From contig JAEXSP010000009.1 in assembly GCA_023453795.1 (NCBI GenBank), forward strand, positions 1-64,000: DNA of 64,000 nt, in the 5' to 3' direction. Made by a program: the position numbers and the translations under genes. Source of the stretch: Bacillota bacterium. GTDB lineage: Bacteria > Bacillota > Clostridia > Acetivibrionales > JAEXSP01. How positions within the stretch are numbered: position 1 is the stretch's first letter; each line of letters opens with the position of its first letter. The notes under the pieces are model-generated. The model did no database searches. It saw only the letters and a program-made list of their open reading frames with translations, and had not been told where the DNA came from. Below are positions 10,120-18,450 of this stretch, piece after piece.

Positions 10120-10866
10120 ATGCCGTATAACATTTTAAAAGAGCATATAAATTACAATTATAGTCCCGGTGTTCATCTGACGGATTTATGGGGTATGGTG
10201 GTACATTGCACGGCTGACCCGGGAGCTGCAGTGAAAGATGAGTTTCATTATCTGAATACCGGGAATAGGAATGCTTCGGGGAGTGCATATATAGATAATA
10301 CTACGATTGCCGAGTTTGTAACACTAGACCCAGGTAAGGTGGAGAAGGCGTGGCACGCCGGACGTATTGCAAATGATCACTATATCGGGGTTGAGCTGTG
10401 CATGCCCCAAAAGCATGACGTCACATATTTCAAAAACGTATGGGATAGGGCTGTGTGGTATTTTGCATATAAATTCGTTACTGTAATCAAACAAACAAAA
10501 ATCATTGCTCCGGTGTATAAAAAAGGACTGCCTGTTGAAAAAGGAAACCTCATGAGCCACCACGAGGTGACTTTGTTATGGCATCAGAGTACACATGTCG
10601 ACCCGGATGCTTATTTTGCCGAGTATGGAAAGACGGTAAATGATTTCAGACTTGCGGTTCAAAATGAAATTGACAGGCTATCCCAGGCAGACATGTCGAT
10701 TGACGAAGCTATCGACATCCTTTCGAATACGCCTTTCAAGGACGGCGGGTTTATGATAAACAATCCGGACTTATGGAAAAAAGCCTTTAAGGAAAAAAAG
10801 TTAAATACTAATTTTGTAAAGCTGGAGTTCATAAGGATGGCAAAATATATTGACAGTATTAAATAA
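10120..10866 (+). CDS. N-acetylmuramoyl-L-alanine amidase (endolysin-like, Amidase_2)
   Basis: A 248-residue protein without a signal peptide. Residues ~20-165 form an Amidase_2 fold: WGMVVHCTADPG gives the first zinc histidine, SHHEVTLLWHQ the central segment, and THVDPDAYF the third-ligand region. The enzyme would cleave the bond between N-acetylmuramic acid and L-alanine in peptidoglycan. The C-terminal ~80 residues (DEAIDILSNTPFKDGGFM onward) look like a separate binding or helical domain. Lack of a signal sequence and the holin gene 14 bp upstream indicate a phage-type endolysin released through the holin. The start follows GGGGGAG. Alternatives are a domesticated lysis cassette or part of a phage-tail-like particle encoded elsewhere. 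Confidence 0.82.
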   Translation: MPYNILKEHINYNYSPGVHLTDLWGMVVHCTADPGAAVKDEFHYLNTGNRNASGSAYIDNTTIAEFVTLDPGKVEKAWHAGRIANDHYIGVELCMPQKHDVTYFKNVWDRAVWYFAYKFVTVIKQTKIIAPVYKKGLPVEKGNLMSHHEVTLLWHQSTHVDPDAYFAEYGKTVNDFRLAVQNEIDRLSQADMSIDEAIDILSNTPFKDGGFMINNPDLWKKAFKEKKLNTNFVKLEFIRMAKYIDSIK

Positions 10867-10873
10867 TCAGGGT

Positions 10874-10913
10874 TTAAGCTGGGGTTGGAGAAAGTCTTCT
10901 GACCTCAGCTTAA
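10874..10913. terminator. Hairpin between convergent genes (probable bidirectional terminator)
   Basis: TTAAGCTGGGGT (10874-10885) pairs with ACCTCAGCTTAA (10902-10913) with one G:T pair. There is no clear T-run, but it lies exactly between the ends of the amidase gene and the convergent acetyltransferase gene. Confidence 0.5.
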
Positions 10914-10924
10914 TCAGCCACTAT

Positions 10925-11389
10925 TTATTTCAGCACCTTCATCATAATATATTCGGTTACTCCGCTTTTATAAAGACTGGGAATTTCACCTACTTGCCGG
11001 TAACCTAAATTCACATACAGCTTCTTTGCTTCGGGGTTAAAATCAGCTACAACCAGAAATGCTTTATCAGCAATCTTAATAACCTGAGCTTCAAAAAATT
11101 TGATTAATCCTTTCCCGATTCCCATTCCACGGTATTCTTCCCTTACAGCAATGATGTGAAGGTAAGGGTAACTGTGGAAGGCTCCCTTAAAAATAAACCA
11201 TATGAAACCCAGACAGGTGTTATCCTCATTTAGGGCAACATAAATTTCTTCTTTCTCAAACCCTTCAACTAAAGCAGATTGGGAATTCTCCCAGCAGTGG
11301 AAGTACTGTTTGCCAAGCTCGGAGTTTATAAGAGCTGTTGTGCATGCTTCAAGATTCTGGAGTGTTCCTTTTTTTATAGTATAACTCAT
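10925..11389 (-). CDS. GNAT family N-acetyltransferase
   Basis: About 154 residues with the GNAT acetyl-CoA motif IIAVREEYRGMGIGKGLIKF (motif A, R/Q-x-x-G-x-G/A), preceded by LGFIWFIFKGAFHSYPYLH and followed by ADFNPEAKKLYVNLGYRQVG (motif B). It transfers an acetyl group from acetyl-CoA to an amine; the substrate cannot be told from sequence. The start is placed at the second ATG (MSYTIKKG) because AAAGG is 10 nt upstream of it but only 1 nt from the first ATG at 11398. Single gene, convergent with the endolysin. Confidence 0.85.
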   Translation of the reverse strand: MSYTIKKGTLQNLEACTTALINSELGKQYFHCWENSQSALVEGFEKEEIYVALNEDNTCLGFIWFIFKGAFHSYPYLHIIAVREEYRGMGIGKGLIKFFEAQVIKIADKAFLVVADFNPEAKKLYVNLGYRQVGEIPSLYKSGVTEYIMMKVLK

Positions 11390-11468
11390 TAGATACATGC
11401 CTTTCGTAAATTCTGATACCGAATTATACCATAATGGGAATTAAGCCTGCAATAAAGTATAAAAACTA

Positions 11469-11499
11469 TTGACTCTCCGGTTACTGGAGACACTACAAT
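11469..11499 (+). promoter_or_regulatory. MerR-type promoter/operator (19-bp spacer)
   Basis: TTGACT (11469-11474) and TACAAT (11494-11499) are separated by 19 bp instead of 17. The spacer region carries the dyad TCTCC-N7-GGAGA (11474-11490). An overlong spacer holding a dyad is the hallmark of promoters activated by MerR-family regulators. A MerR gene lies immediately after the first gene of this transcript. Confidence 0.75.
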
Positions 11500-11526
11500 A
11501 TAAATCAGACAAAGGAGGCGGTATAT

Positions 11527-12396
11527 ATGATTATTGACTCTCATGTGCATCTTTTTCCTACAAAAGAGGTCGGGAAGATGGTGCTGGAAAGCTTTGATGA
11601 GCAGTATGGAGAAGGAATGAAAGATAAAGGCGTTGCACATTATGTCAGCTTGGGGACACCTGATGAGTATGTGGAAGATATGAAAAGAGCAGGGATAGAC
11701 AAAGGAGTGGTATTAAGTTTCGCTCCTGACAACCAGCTTAAGAACAATAACTTCTGGACTGTCGCTATAACCAGGCCGGGCCGAAATAAACCGGCCAAAT
11801 ACCCTATGCTGATACCTTTTGTTTCCGTAAGCCCGACAATGAAGGGCAAAAAGCCTGTAGAAGAACTTGAACATAAACTGGAATGGGGAATGAAGGGATT
11901 GAAAATACACCCCATTGCACAAAAATTTGCTCCTGATGATAAGAGGATGCGGCCTGTATATCAGTGGCTTGTTGACCATGATTTGCCTATAACAGCCCAC
12001 TCAGGAATCAATGTCATACAGGATGAGACAACACATTACGGTGAACCAAAAAGGTGGCTGAGTGTCCTTGAAGAGTTCCCGAAGCTCAAATTGATACTGG
12101 CTCATCTCGGTAATGGTTTTTGGGACCAAACAATAGAAATAGCTAAAAAGTACCCTGGTGTAATGTTTGATACTGCGGTTGCAATCTCGTATATAAACAG
12201 TGACAGTAGGCTTGATGATAATGAAGCTGTAGAGCTGATCAGGACCATCGGTGCAGAAAGGATCCTGTTTGGCAGTGATTATCCTTGGATAGATCCCAAA
12301 GGGGATATTGAAAGGATTAACAGCCTCAATATAAGCGATGACGATAAAAAGCTCATACTGGGGCAGAATGCAGCCGGATTATTTGGCTTGAAATAA
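11527..12396 (+). CDS. Amidohydrolase family protein (TIM-barrel metal-dependent hydrolase)
   Basis: A 289-residue Amidohydrolase_2-type protein. It starts MIIDSHVHLF (the HxH metal pair at residues ~6-8). Conserved histidines appear in KGLKIHPIAQ, PITAHSGIN and LILAHLGNG, and the terminal metal aspartate in ILFGSDYPW. Such enzymes are hydrolases or decarboxylases of small carboxylates and amides; the substrate is not evident. The start follows AAAGGAGGCGG. It is transcribed from a MerR-type promoter, and the MerR gene begins 71 bp after its stop, so it is probably an inducible detoxification or catabolic gene. Confidence 0.85.
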   Translation: MIIDSHVHLFPTKEVGKMVLESFDEQYGEGMKDKGVAHYVSLGTPDEYVEDMKRAGIDKGVVLSFAPDNQLKNNNFWTVAITRPGRNKPAKYPMLIPFVSVSPTMKGKKPVEELEHKLEWGMKGLKIHPIAQKFAPDDKRMRPVYQWLVDHDLPITAHSGINVIQDETTHYGEPKRWLSVLEEFPKLKLILAHLGNGFWDQTIEIAKKYPGVMFDTAVAISYINSDSRLDDNEAVELIRTIGAERILFGSDYPWIDPKGDIERINSLNISDDDKKLILGQNAAGLFGLK

Positions 12397-12467
12397 TATC
12401 GAAAATAGGTTCCTCTGTGGATTTGTGATAAAATGAATTCAAACAAATCCAAGGGGGAATCACATAA

Positions 12468-13280
12468 ATGGAATACCAGATAGGTGACTTTTCAAAAATA
12501 TCAAGATTAAGTATAAAGACGCTCAGATATTATCATGAATACGGGCTTCTTTCTCCCGTAAGGATTGATGACGAATCCGGCTACAGGTACTATGACGAAA
12601 GTTCTCTTGAAAAAGCCAGGATAATCGAACAGTTAAAAGAATTGGAATTTTCCTTGAAGGATATAAAAGAGATATTGGAACACTCTACGGATGATTCTGA
12701 TATAACAGGATACATCACTTTAAAAATTAATGTAATAAAAGATAAACTGGATAAGTACGATCGGATATATAAAAAACTGGATTCCTTCATTGAGCGTTCA
12801 AGACATGAGGTGGAAATTAAGATGACTGACAGAAGGGAAGATATAGTTATAAAGGAAATACAGGATATCCTTATTGCGTCAATAAGATTCAAAGGAAGGT
12901 ATGCTGACTGCGGACAAGCTTTTTCAAAGCTGTTTAAAGGCTGCGGAAGGTATAGTGCAGGAGCCCCTTTTTCTCTATACTATGACAACGAATTCAGAGA
13001 AAATGATGCGGATATGGAGGTTTGTGTTCCGGTTAAAAAGGCAGTGACAGGGGAAGGAATCTCATGCAGGCTGCTGAAAGGCGGGAAAGCAGTCACAATA
13101 ATACATAAGGGTTCCTACGATTCTATAGGTGAAGCCTACAAGCAGATTATTGATTATATTAATTCCGCTCATCAAAAGGCCGCAGTCCCATCCAGAGAAA
13201 TTTATTTGAAGGGCCCGGGCATGATCCTGCCCAGAAGTCCGAAAAAATTTATAACAGAACTCCAAATAATGATATTTTAG
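12468..13280 (+). CDS. MerR family transcriptional regulator with GyrI-like effector domain
   Basis: 270 residues. An N-terminal winged-helix MerR domain (YQIGDFSKISRLSIKTLRYY, then HEYGLLSPVR and SGYRYYDESSL, residues ~1-70) is followed by a dimerisation coiled coil (~75-120). A C-terminal GyrI/AraC-effector-like domain (~125-270) shows DMEVCVPVKKAV, AVTIIHKGSYDSIGEAYKQI and the closing ELQIMIF. This is the architecture of multidrug-responsive activators such as BltR and BmrR. The start follows AAGGGGGAATC. It lies 71 bp after the amidohydrolase and likely activates the 19-bp-spacer promoter at 11469-11499, and with it its own gene. Confidence 0.88.
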   Translation: MEYQIGDFSKISRLSIKTLRYYHEYGLLSPVRIDDESGYRYYDESSLEKARIIEQLKELEFSLKDIKEILEHSTDDSDITGYITLKINVIKDKLDKYDRIYKKLDSFIERSRHEVEIKMTDRREDIVIKEIQDILIASIRFKGRYADCGQAFSKLFKGCGRYSAGAPFSLYYDNEFRENDADMEVCVPVKKAVTGEGISCRLLKGGKAVTIIHKGSYDSIGEAYKQIIDYINSAHQKAAVPSREIYLKGPGMILPRSPKKFITELQIMIF

Positions 13281-13393
13281 TTCCGGGCAGCCTGTATTAA
13301 AAAAGTTTAAATTGATTTATAATGGGAATATATAATAACGTTACGGAAGAACTCATTATAATTTAAATAAACTTTTACCAAGGAGCTGATACA

Positions 13394-14575
13394 ATGCAGG
13401 AAATTAAGAAAAATGTTTTTTGGACAGGAATAAGGGATTGGGAATTAAGGTCGTTTCACGGTCATGAATTGTCAACCCATCGGGGGTCAACATATAATTC
13501 CTTCCTAATAAAGGATAAAAAGACAGTGCTTGTAGATACGGTCTGGTATCCCTATAAGGAGGAATTTGCCGAAAGGCTTGAAAACGAAGTCGGACTTAAA
13601 AATATTGATATGATCGTAATAAACCATATCGAGCCTGATCACGGGGGCAGCTTGGGACACATTATGTCAGTCATTCCCGATACACCGATATATTGTACAA
13701 AAAATGGCGCTGAGATAATAAAGAAGCATTTTCATAAGGATTGGAACTTTAACATAGTCAAGACCGGAGATACTATAAATATTGGAGAGTATGATCTCGT
13801 TTTTGTTGAAATGCAGATGATTCACTGGCCTGACAGCATGCTTACATATGTAAAGGGAGCTGAGCTTGTTCTTTCAAATGATGCATTCGGACAGCATTTT
13901 GCACCCCCATCGTTTTTTAACGATGAGGTGGACAACTGCGAACTGTATCAGGAGGCTATCAAGTATTATGCTAACATCCTGACACCTTTCAGTCCGCTGA
14001 TCAAGAAGAAAATAGAGCAGATCAAAGCATTAAATCTTCCTATAAGTATGATTGCTCCGAGCCATGGTGTAATATGGAGAGACAATCCCCTTCAAATTAT
14101 TGAAAAATATTATGAGTGGTCTCAGGATTACAACGAAGGCAATGTCGTTATTACTTACGATACCATGTATGAGTCTACTCGTCATATGGCTGACGCAATT
14201 GGGCGTGGACTATCAAACAAAGGGGTAAAATACAAGATATATCATAGTGAACTCACTGATAGAAGCGACTTAATAACAGAAATATTTAAAGCAAAGGGTA
14301 TCATTATCGGCACCTGCACAGTTAACAACACGGTTCTTCGTTCCGTTGCATCTCTTCTGGACGATATAAAGGGACATAAGTTCAGGGGTAAGGTCGGAGC
14401 AGCTTTCGGAAGCTACGGATGGAGCGGAGAGGGTGCTAAAATTATTACTAAAAGCCTTGAAGAAAGCGGAGTGAAGGTTGTGAATGAACCTATGCAGTTC
14501 AAATACAGGCCTACTGATGAAGAACTTAAAGCTTGCGTTGAATTTGGGGAGAAGTTTGCTGAAGGTTTGAAATAA
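13394..14575 (+). CDS. fprA: Flavodiiron protein (FprA family, O2/NO reductase)
   Basis: 393 residues in two domains. The metallo-beta-lactamase-like diiron domain (1-~250) carries NHIEPDHGGS (H-x-E-x-D-H iron ligands), HWPDSM, SNDAFGQH and APSHGVIWR. The C-terminal flavodoxin domain (~255-393) has the FMN-binding TYDTMYESTRHMADAIGRGL and GSYGWSGEGA. These cytoplasmic enzymes of anaerobes reduce O2 to water or NO to N2O, using rubredoxin or similar donors. The ATG follows AAGGAGC, and a TATAAT-containing AT-rich region lies upstream. Monocistronic, closed by a terminator. Indicates an obligate anaerobe. Confidence 0.95.
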   Translation: MQEIKKNVFWTGIRDWELRSFHGHELSTHRGSTYNSFLIKDKKTVLVDTVWYPYKEEFAERLENEVGLKNIDMIVINHIEPDHGGSLGHIMSVIPDTPIYCTKNGAEIIKKHFHKDWNFNIVKTGDTINIGEYDLVFVEMQMIHWPDSMLTYVKGAELVLSNDAFGQHFAPPSFFNDEVDNCELYQEAIKYYANILTPFSPLIKKKIEQIKALNLPISMIAPSHGVIWRDNPLQIIEKYYEWSQDYNEGNVVITYDTMYESTRHMADAIGRGLSNKGVKYKIYHSELTDRSDLITEIFKAKGIIIGTCTVNNTVLRSVASLLDDIKGHKFRGKVGAAFGSYGWSGEGAKIITKSLEESGVKVVNEPMQFKYRPTDEELKACVEFGEKFAEGLK

Positions 14576-14588
14576 ATAGTACAGAAAC

Positions 14589-14625
14589 GGTTGCATTGAT
14601 AATTGAGATGCAGCCATTTTTTTTT
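14589..14625 (+). terminator. Rho-independent terminator after fprA
   Basis: GGTTGCAT (14589-14596) pairs with ATGCAGCC (14608-14615) with one wobble, followed by a T9 run. Confidence 0.85.
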
Positions 14626-14772
14626 GAAACTTGCCATTTTAAAAAACATAAAAAAAGACACCATATAGCCGAAAAACAGACACTATAATATGAAAATAAT
14701 ATGTTAGAATTGAATACGTGGAATATAAAGTAGGCTTATGCAAAAAAAAGTACGGATGGAGGAGTGCGGCAA

Positions 14773-15729
14773 ATGGAACTGAGTCAAATTAAAGCACTGG
14801 GTGAAAGGATAAAAGGAAACATCACCAAGGTTATAGTCGGTAAAGACGATATAATCGATCTGATGCTTATTTCACTGTTTTGCCAGGGGCATATTCTTCT
14901 TGAGGATGTTCCCGGTGTAGGAAAGACAATGCTGGCTAAATGCCTGGCAAAATCTATAGATTGCGATTTTAAGAGGATACAGTTTACACCTGATCTGCTG
15001 CCGACGGATTTAACGGGCATAAATTATTTCAACCAGAAGCAAGGTGAATTTGTATTCAGACCGGGGCCTGTTTTTTCTAATATAGTTCTTGCGGATGAGA
15101 TTAACAGGGCTACGCCAAGAACCCAGTCCAGCCTTCTTGAATGCATGGAAGAAAGACAAGTGACAATAGACGGAGAAACAATGGAATTAAAAGGGCCCTT
15201 TCTTGTTATTGCAACACAGAACCCCGTTGAAACTCAGGGAACCTTTCCGCTTCCCGAAGCACAGCTGGACAGATTCTTTATGAAACTGAAAATGGGTTAT
15301 CCTTTACCTGCCGAAGGTAAAGAAATACTTGACAGGTTTCAGACGGGGAGCCCTTTCCCTTCTGTCGAAGCTGTGGCTGAGGCCGGAGAAATCTTAGAGG
15401 CACAGGCAGAATGTCTTTCTGTAGGAATAAATGATGCGGTTAAGGAATACATAATTGAAATAATCGAAGCAACAAGAAAAAACGACCGAATTTCGCTGGG
15501 AGTCAGTCCGAGAGGAAGCATTGCGCTTATGAAGGCTGCTCAGGTCAGAGCTGTTTTTATGGACAGAAATTTTGTGACGCCTGATGATGTCAAATATGTT
15601 GCCGTAAATGTTTTGTCCCACAGAATCCTTATGAAGGGACAGGCAATTTTCAGAGAAGGCAAGAGGCCTTCTGAGTTGGTAATAGAAGAGATTTTAAATA
15701 CGGTCAAGGCCCCCTTGGAGGACTTTTGA
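14773..15729 (+). CDS. MoxR family AAA+ ATPase
   Basis: 318 residues. Walker A is GVGKTM within LEDVPGVGKTMLAKCLAKSI, Walker B is IVLADEINRATPRTQSSLLE, sensor 1 is VIATQNPVE, and FPLPEAQLDRF and SPRGSIALMKAAQ complete the MoxR signature. MoxR ATPases act as chaperones for partner complexes, usually with DUF58/VWA proteins. ATG 14773 is chosen because GGAGGAG at 14758-14764 is 8 nt upstream; an earlier in-frame GTG (14764) overlaps that site. It is first in an operon with a DUF58 protein and a DUF4129 membrane protein. Confidence 0.94.
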   Translation: MELSQIKALGERIKGNITKVIVGKDDIIDLMLISLFCQGHILLEDVPGVGKTMLAKCLAKSIDCDFKRIQFTPDLLPTDLTGINYFNQKQGEFVFRPGPVFSNIVLADEINRATPRTQSSLLECMEERQVTIDGETMELKGPFLVIATQNPVETQGTFPLPEAQLDRFFMKLKMGYPLPAEGKEILDRFQTGSPFPSVEAVAEAGEILEAQAECLSVGINDAVKEYIIEIIEATRKNDRISLGVSPRGSIALMKAAQVRAVFMDRNFVTPDDVKYVAVNVLSHRILMKGQAIFREGKRPSELVIEEILNTVKAPLEDF

Positions 15730-15775
15730 TCCAGTGAAACATGTCTTTACTATTGCAGCTTGAAAAGAGGCTATT

Positions 15776-16888
15776 ATGGATCTAATTGTATTGATATTGA
15801 TTACCGCTGCTGTTTTTATACTTCAAAGTATTCTTTTTAAAAAAAGAACATTTATAAATCTTAATTACAAATGCCGCTTCAGCAGATCAGAGGCATATGA
15901 GGGAGATGAACTCCAGCTTGTAGAAACCGTTGAAAACTGTAAGCGGCTTCCGGTTCCATGGCTTAAGGTAAGTATTCACTCCTCAAGATGGCTGGATTTT
16001 GCCGATTCTTTTTCACATGTAACACAGGAAGGAAGGTATGCTACAAGCAGCTTTTTTCTTAAGGGCTTCCAGAAGGTGACAAGGCGATGGAGGCTTAAAT
16101 GTCTTAAAAGAGGAGTCTATGAAATAGAAAACGTTACTTTTCTGGGGTCTGACCTGATAGGCTTCAGCACGACCTCTATTGCGGTCTCGGTAAATGAAAC
16201 TATTAAGGTGTATCCGTCGCTTATCGATCTTGAGGAGTATTTTATTCCTGTAAATTTCATTCAGGGCAACACTATTGTAAAACGTTGGATTGTAGATGAC
16301 CCGTTTCTTGTTGCGGGAGCAAGGGAATATACCCCAAGAGACTCAATGAACAAAGTAAACTGGAGTGCGACAGCCAGGACGGGTCATATTATGGTTAAAA
16401 AAAATGACTTCACTTCCCAGTTGAGCCTTTGTTTGATACTTAACATACAGTCTTTTGAAAACGAGTATTCGGATTTTGGGGATAAAAATAAAGTTGAATT
16501 TGGTATAAAAGCGGCTGCCTCAATACTTGACAGGGCCACACGTATGGGGATGCCTGCAAGGCTGATGGTTAACGGATCTGATTCAAAAGCCGGTAATATG
16601 ACGACTATTACAAAGGAAGCAGGAGGTACGGAGCACTTTTTTGATTTGATGGAAGTTCTAGCAAAACTAAAACTTAAAGCTGCAAAGGACTTTGAACTTT
16701 TTCTGGGGGAAATCGGAGACCAGATCGAAAACTCTCATGTTTATGTAATAACTGCTTATATTACCGACGCTGTAATAGAGAATATCAGGAAACTATCTGC
16801 TGCATCAAACCGTATTACGCTGATGCTTCTTGATGAAACCGTAAAAGCCGCAGTTCCGGAAGATATTGAAGTGTATAAGTTGAATTAA
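15776..16888 (+). CDS. DUF58 domain-containing protein
   Basis: 370 residues with an N-terminal hydrophobic helix (LIVLILITAAVFILQSILF) and then an extracytoplasmic-like beta-rich region. The DUF58 signature VAGAREYTPRDSMNKVNWSA sits around residue ~180, with HIMVKKNDFTSQLSLCLILN after it, a VWA-like strand. DUF58 proteins are the membrane-linked partners of MoxR ATPases. The typical Asp of a MIDAS motif is not obvious (the strand reads LCLILNIQSFEN), as is common in the family. It follows moxR by 46 bp and precedes the DUF4129 gene by 79 bp. Confidence 0.88.
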   Translation: MDLIVLILITAAVFILQSILFKKRTFINLNYKCRFSRSEAYEGDELQLVETVENCKRLPVPWLKVSIHSSRWLDFADSFSHVTQEGRYATSSFFLKGFQKVTRRWRLKCLKRGVYEIENVTFLGSDLIGFSTTSIAVSVNETIKVYPSLIDLEEYFIPVNFIQGNTIVKRWIVDDPFLVAGAREYTPRDSMNKVNWSATARTGHIMVKKNDFTSQLSLCLILNIQSFENEYSDFGDKNKVEFGIKAAASILDRATRMGMPARLMVNGSDSKAGNMTTITKEAGGTEHFFDLMEVLAKLKLKAAKDFELFLGEIGDQIENSHVYVITAYITDAVIENIRKLSAASNRITLMLLDETVKAAVPEDIEVYKLN

Positions 16889-16967
16889 ATAATCAGTACA
16901 TAATTATTTTCAACTTATATGTATGTCTAAAGAGAGAATGAATTCTTTATTTTAGGGGATGCTTGAA

Positions 16968-18266
16968 ATGAATAAATCAGGTGCAATCATGAAAATCATT
17001 TCTACTATAGGGGTTATGGCATTTTTTTATCCCGTCGCAATGCTGATCAATTTGCCGGTCAGGGATTTTTGGGGGGGCAGGGGTGCTGTATTTGCCTTTT
17101 CATTTGCTCTTGCAGGATTTCTGACTGCAGCCTTGATAAACAGGCGTTCAAAGATTTTTGTGTATTGTTCCTTAATAATACCGGCGGTGGTTGTGCTTGT
17201 CTTTTTCAGAGACTTTCAGATTGCATCGGTCAGTTCAAAAATATCATCAGAGAATGTTGCAAATTGGCGTATTGCGTTAAAGCTTATAATCGCAATGGTT
17301 TCTTATATCATAGGGCTTTCAGGATATCGGAATGAGTATAGTGAAATGCTTAGTGAGAGAAAAATAGCCTTAGGGGCACTTTTGGTCACAGTGTCATACA
17401 TAATCTTCGACTTAGCGGCCGATGGTGCGATTATCCTGTACTTTGCCCTTGCATTTATATTATTGTCCATAGTAGTTCTTATACAGGCCAATACCGACAA
17501 ATTGTTTGCGGGCTCTGAAAAAAAGTTCCGTGATTCTTCCGGGAATGCACAAAAGTTTAATCTGACTTCAATAATTTTATTTTTTTCAGCTATTCTGCTC
17601 CTTTTCAGCATGCGAGATGTCTTAAAGGTCTTAGCATACCTTAAAGCAGCACTAAGCAATTTCTTTTTAAGATTAGGAACCGGAATAGACAATTCCGTAA
17701 CAGAACTTAGCAAAAAGCAATCCAATAATAACCCGGCGGTGCACAACAAACACCCTAAAACCAATTATCTGGGCATTGCTTTGGAAATCCTGCTCCTTAT
17801 ACTGGCGATAATTGTTTTACTGTATTTCCTTTATAAGATATTCTGCTTTATTAAAAGTAAATTAAAAGATAAGGGCAATAGAAATTCTGTGGAGAATGAT
17901 GATTTTTACGACGAAGTAGAAGAAATAGTTGTAAAGACTCATAGTAATCCAATCCCAAAAGTTAAAAAAGAAAAAAGATCACTAAAAAAGGTCTCTGAAA
18001 TATCGGATCCTGTCTCAAAGGTAAGATATATATACTCAATAATATTAGCCAAGCTTAAAGAGCTGAAGATAGATATCAAAAAATCCAGTACTTCAAATGA
18101 TATTCTAAAAAAGGCATCGGCCTTGAAAGGAATAGAAGGATCCTTATCAGAAGCTACAGGCATCTATGAAGAAGTCAGATATGGAAATCATATTCCCAAT
18201 GAATCCGAAGTCGCATGTATACTTGATAATTGCAGCAAAATAGCGGCAATTGCCGAAGATAAGTAA
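16968..18266 (+). CDS. Multi-pass membrane protein with C-terminal DUF4129-like region
   Basis: About 432 residues. Six or so N-terminal transmembrane helices (residues ~10-240) are followed by another helix (ALEILLLILAIIVLLYFLY) and a basic cytoplasmic C-terminal domain. That domain ends with the DUF4129-type EATGIYEEVRYGNHIPNESE. The family frequently accompanies MoxR/DUF58 and transglutaminase genes; no transglutaminase domain is present. The ATG at 16968 has AGGGG 9 nt upstream; the earlier in-frame ATG (16959) overlaps that site. Last gene of the operon. Function unknown, probably membrane or wall associated. Confidence 0.75.
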   Translation: MNKSGAIMKIISTIGVMAFFYPVAMLINLPVRDFWGGRGAVFAFSFALAGFLTAALINRRSKIFVYCSLIIPAVVVLVFFRDFQIASVSSKISSENVANWRIALKLIIAMVSYIIGLSGYRNEYSEMLSERKIALGALLVTVSYIIFDLAADGAIILYFALAFILLSIVVLIQANTDKLFAGSEKKFRDSSGNAQKFNLTSIILFFSAILLLFSMRDVLKVLAYLKAALSNFFLRLGTGIDNSVTELSKKQSNNNPAVHNKHPKTNYLGIALEILLLILAIIVLLYFLYKIFCFIKSKLKDKGNRNSVENDDFYDEVEEIVVKTHSNPIPKVKKEKRSLKKVSEISDPVSKVRYIYSIILAKLKELKIDIKKSSTSNDILKKASALKGIEGSLSEATGIYEEVRYGNHIPNESEVACILDNCSKIAAIAEDK

Positions 18267-18450
18267 GCGCTCCCTGTTATTCCATATAAAACAATTGAAA
18301 TAAAAAAGTGTTAAGGTTATAATGATGACGATTAGAACATTGTAGTTCTTTTATTCCACTTTCAAGAAATTAATTTGATAATATCTGATATGAAAAGGGA
18401 ATATATAGATTAAATTTACGATACAGACGTTAAAAAGAGGGGATGGTCAA

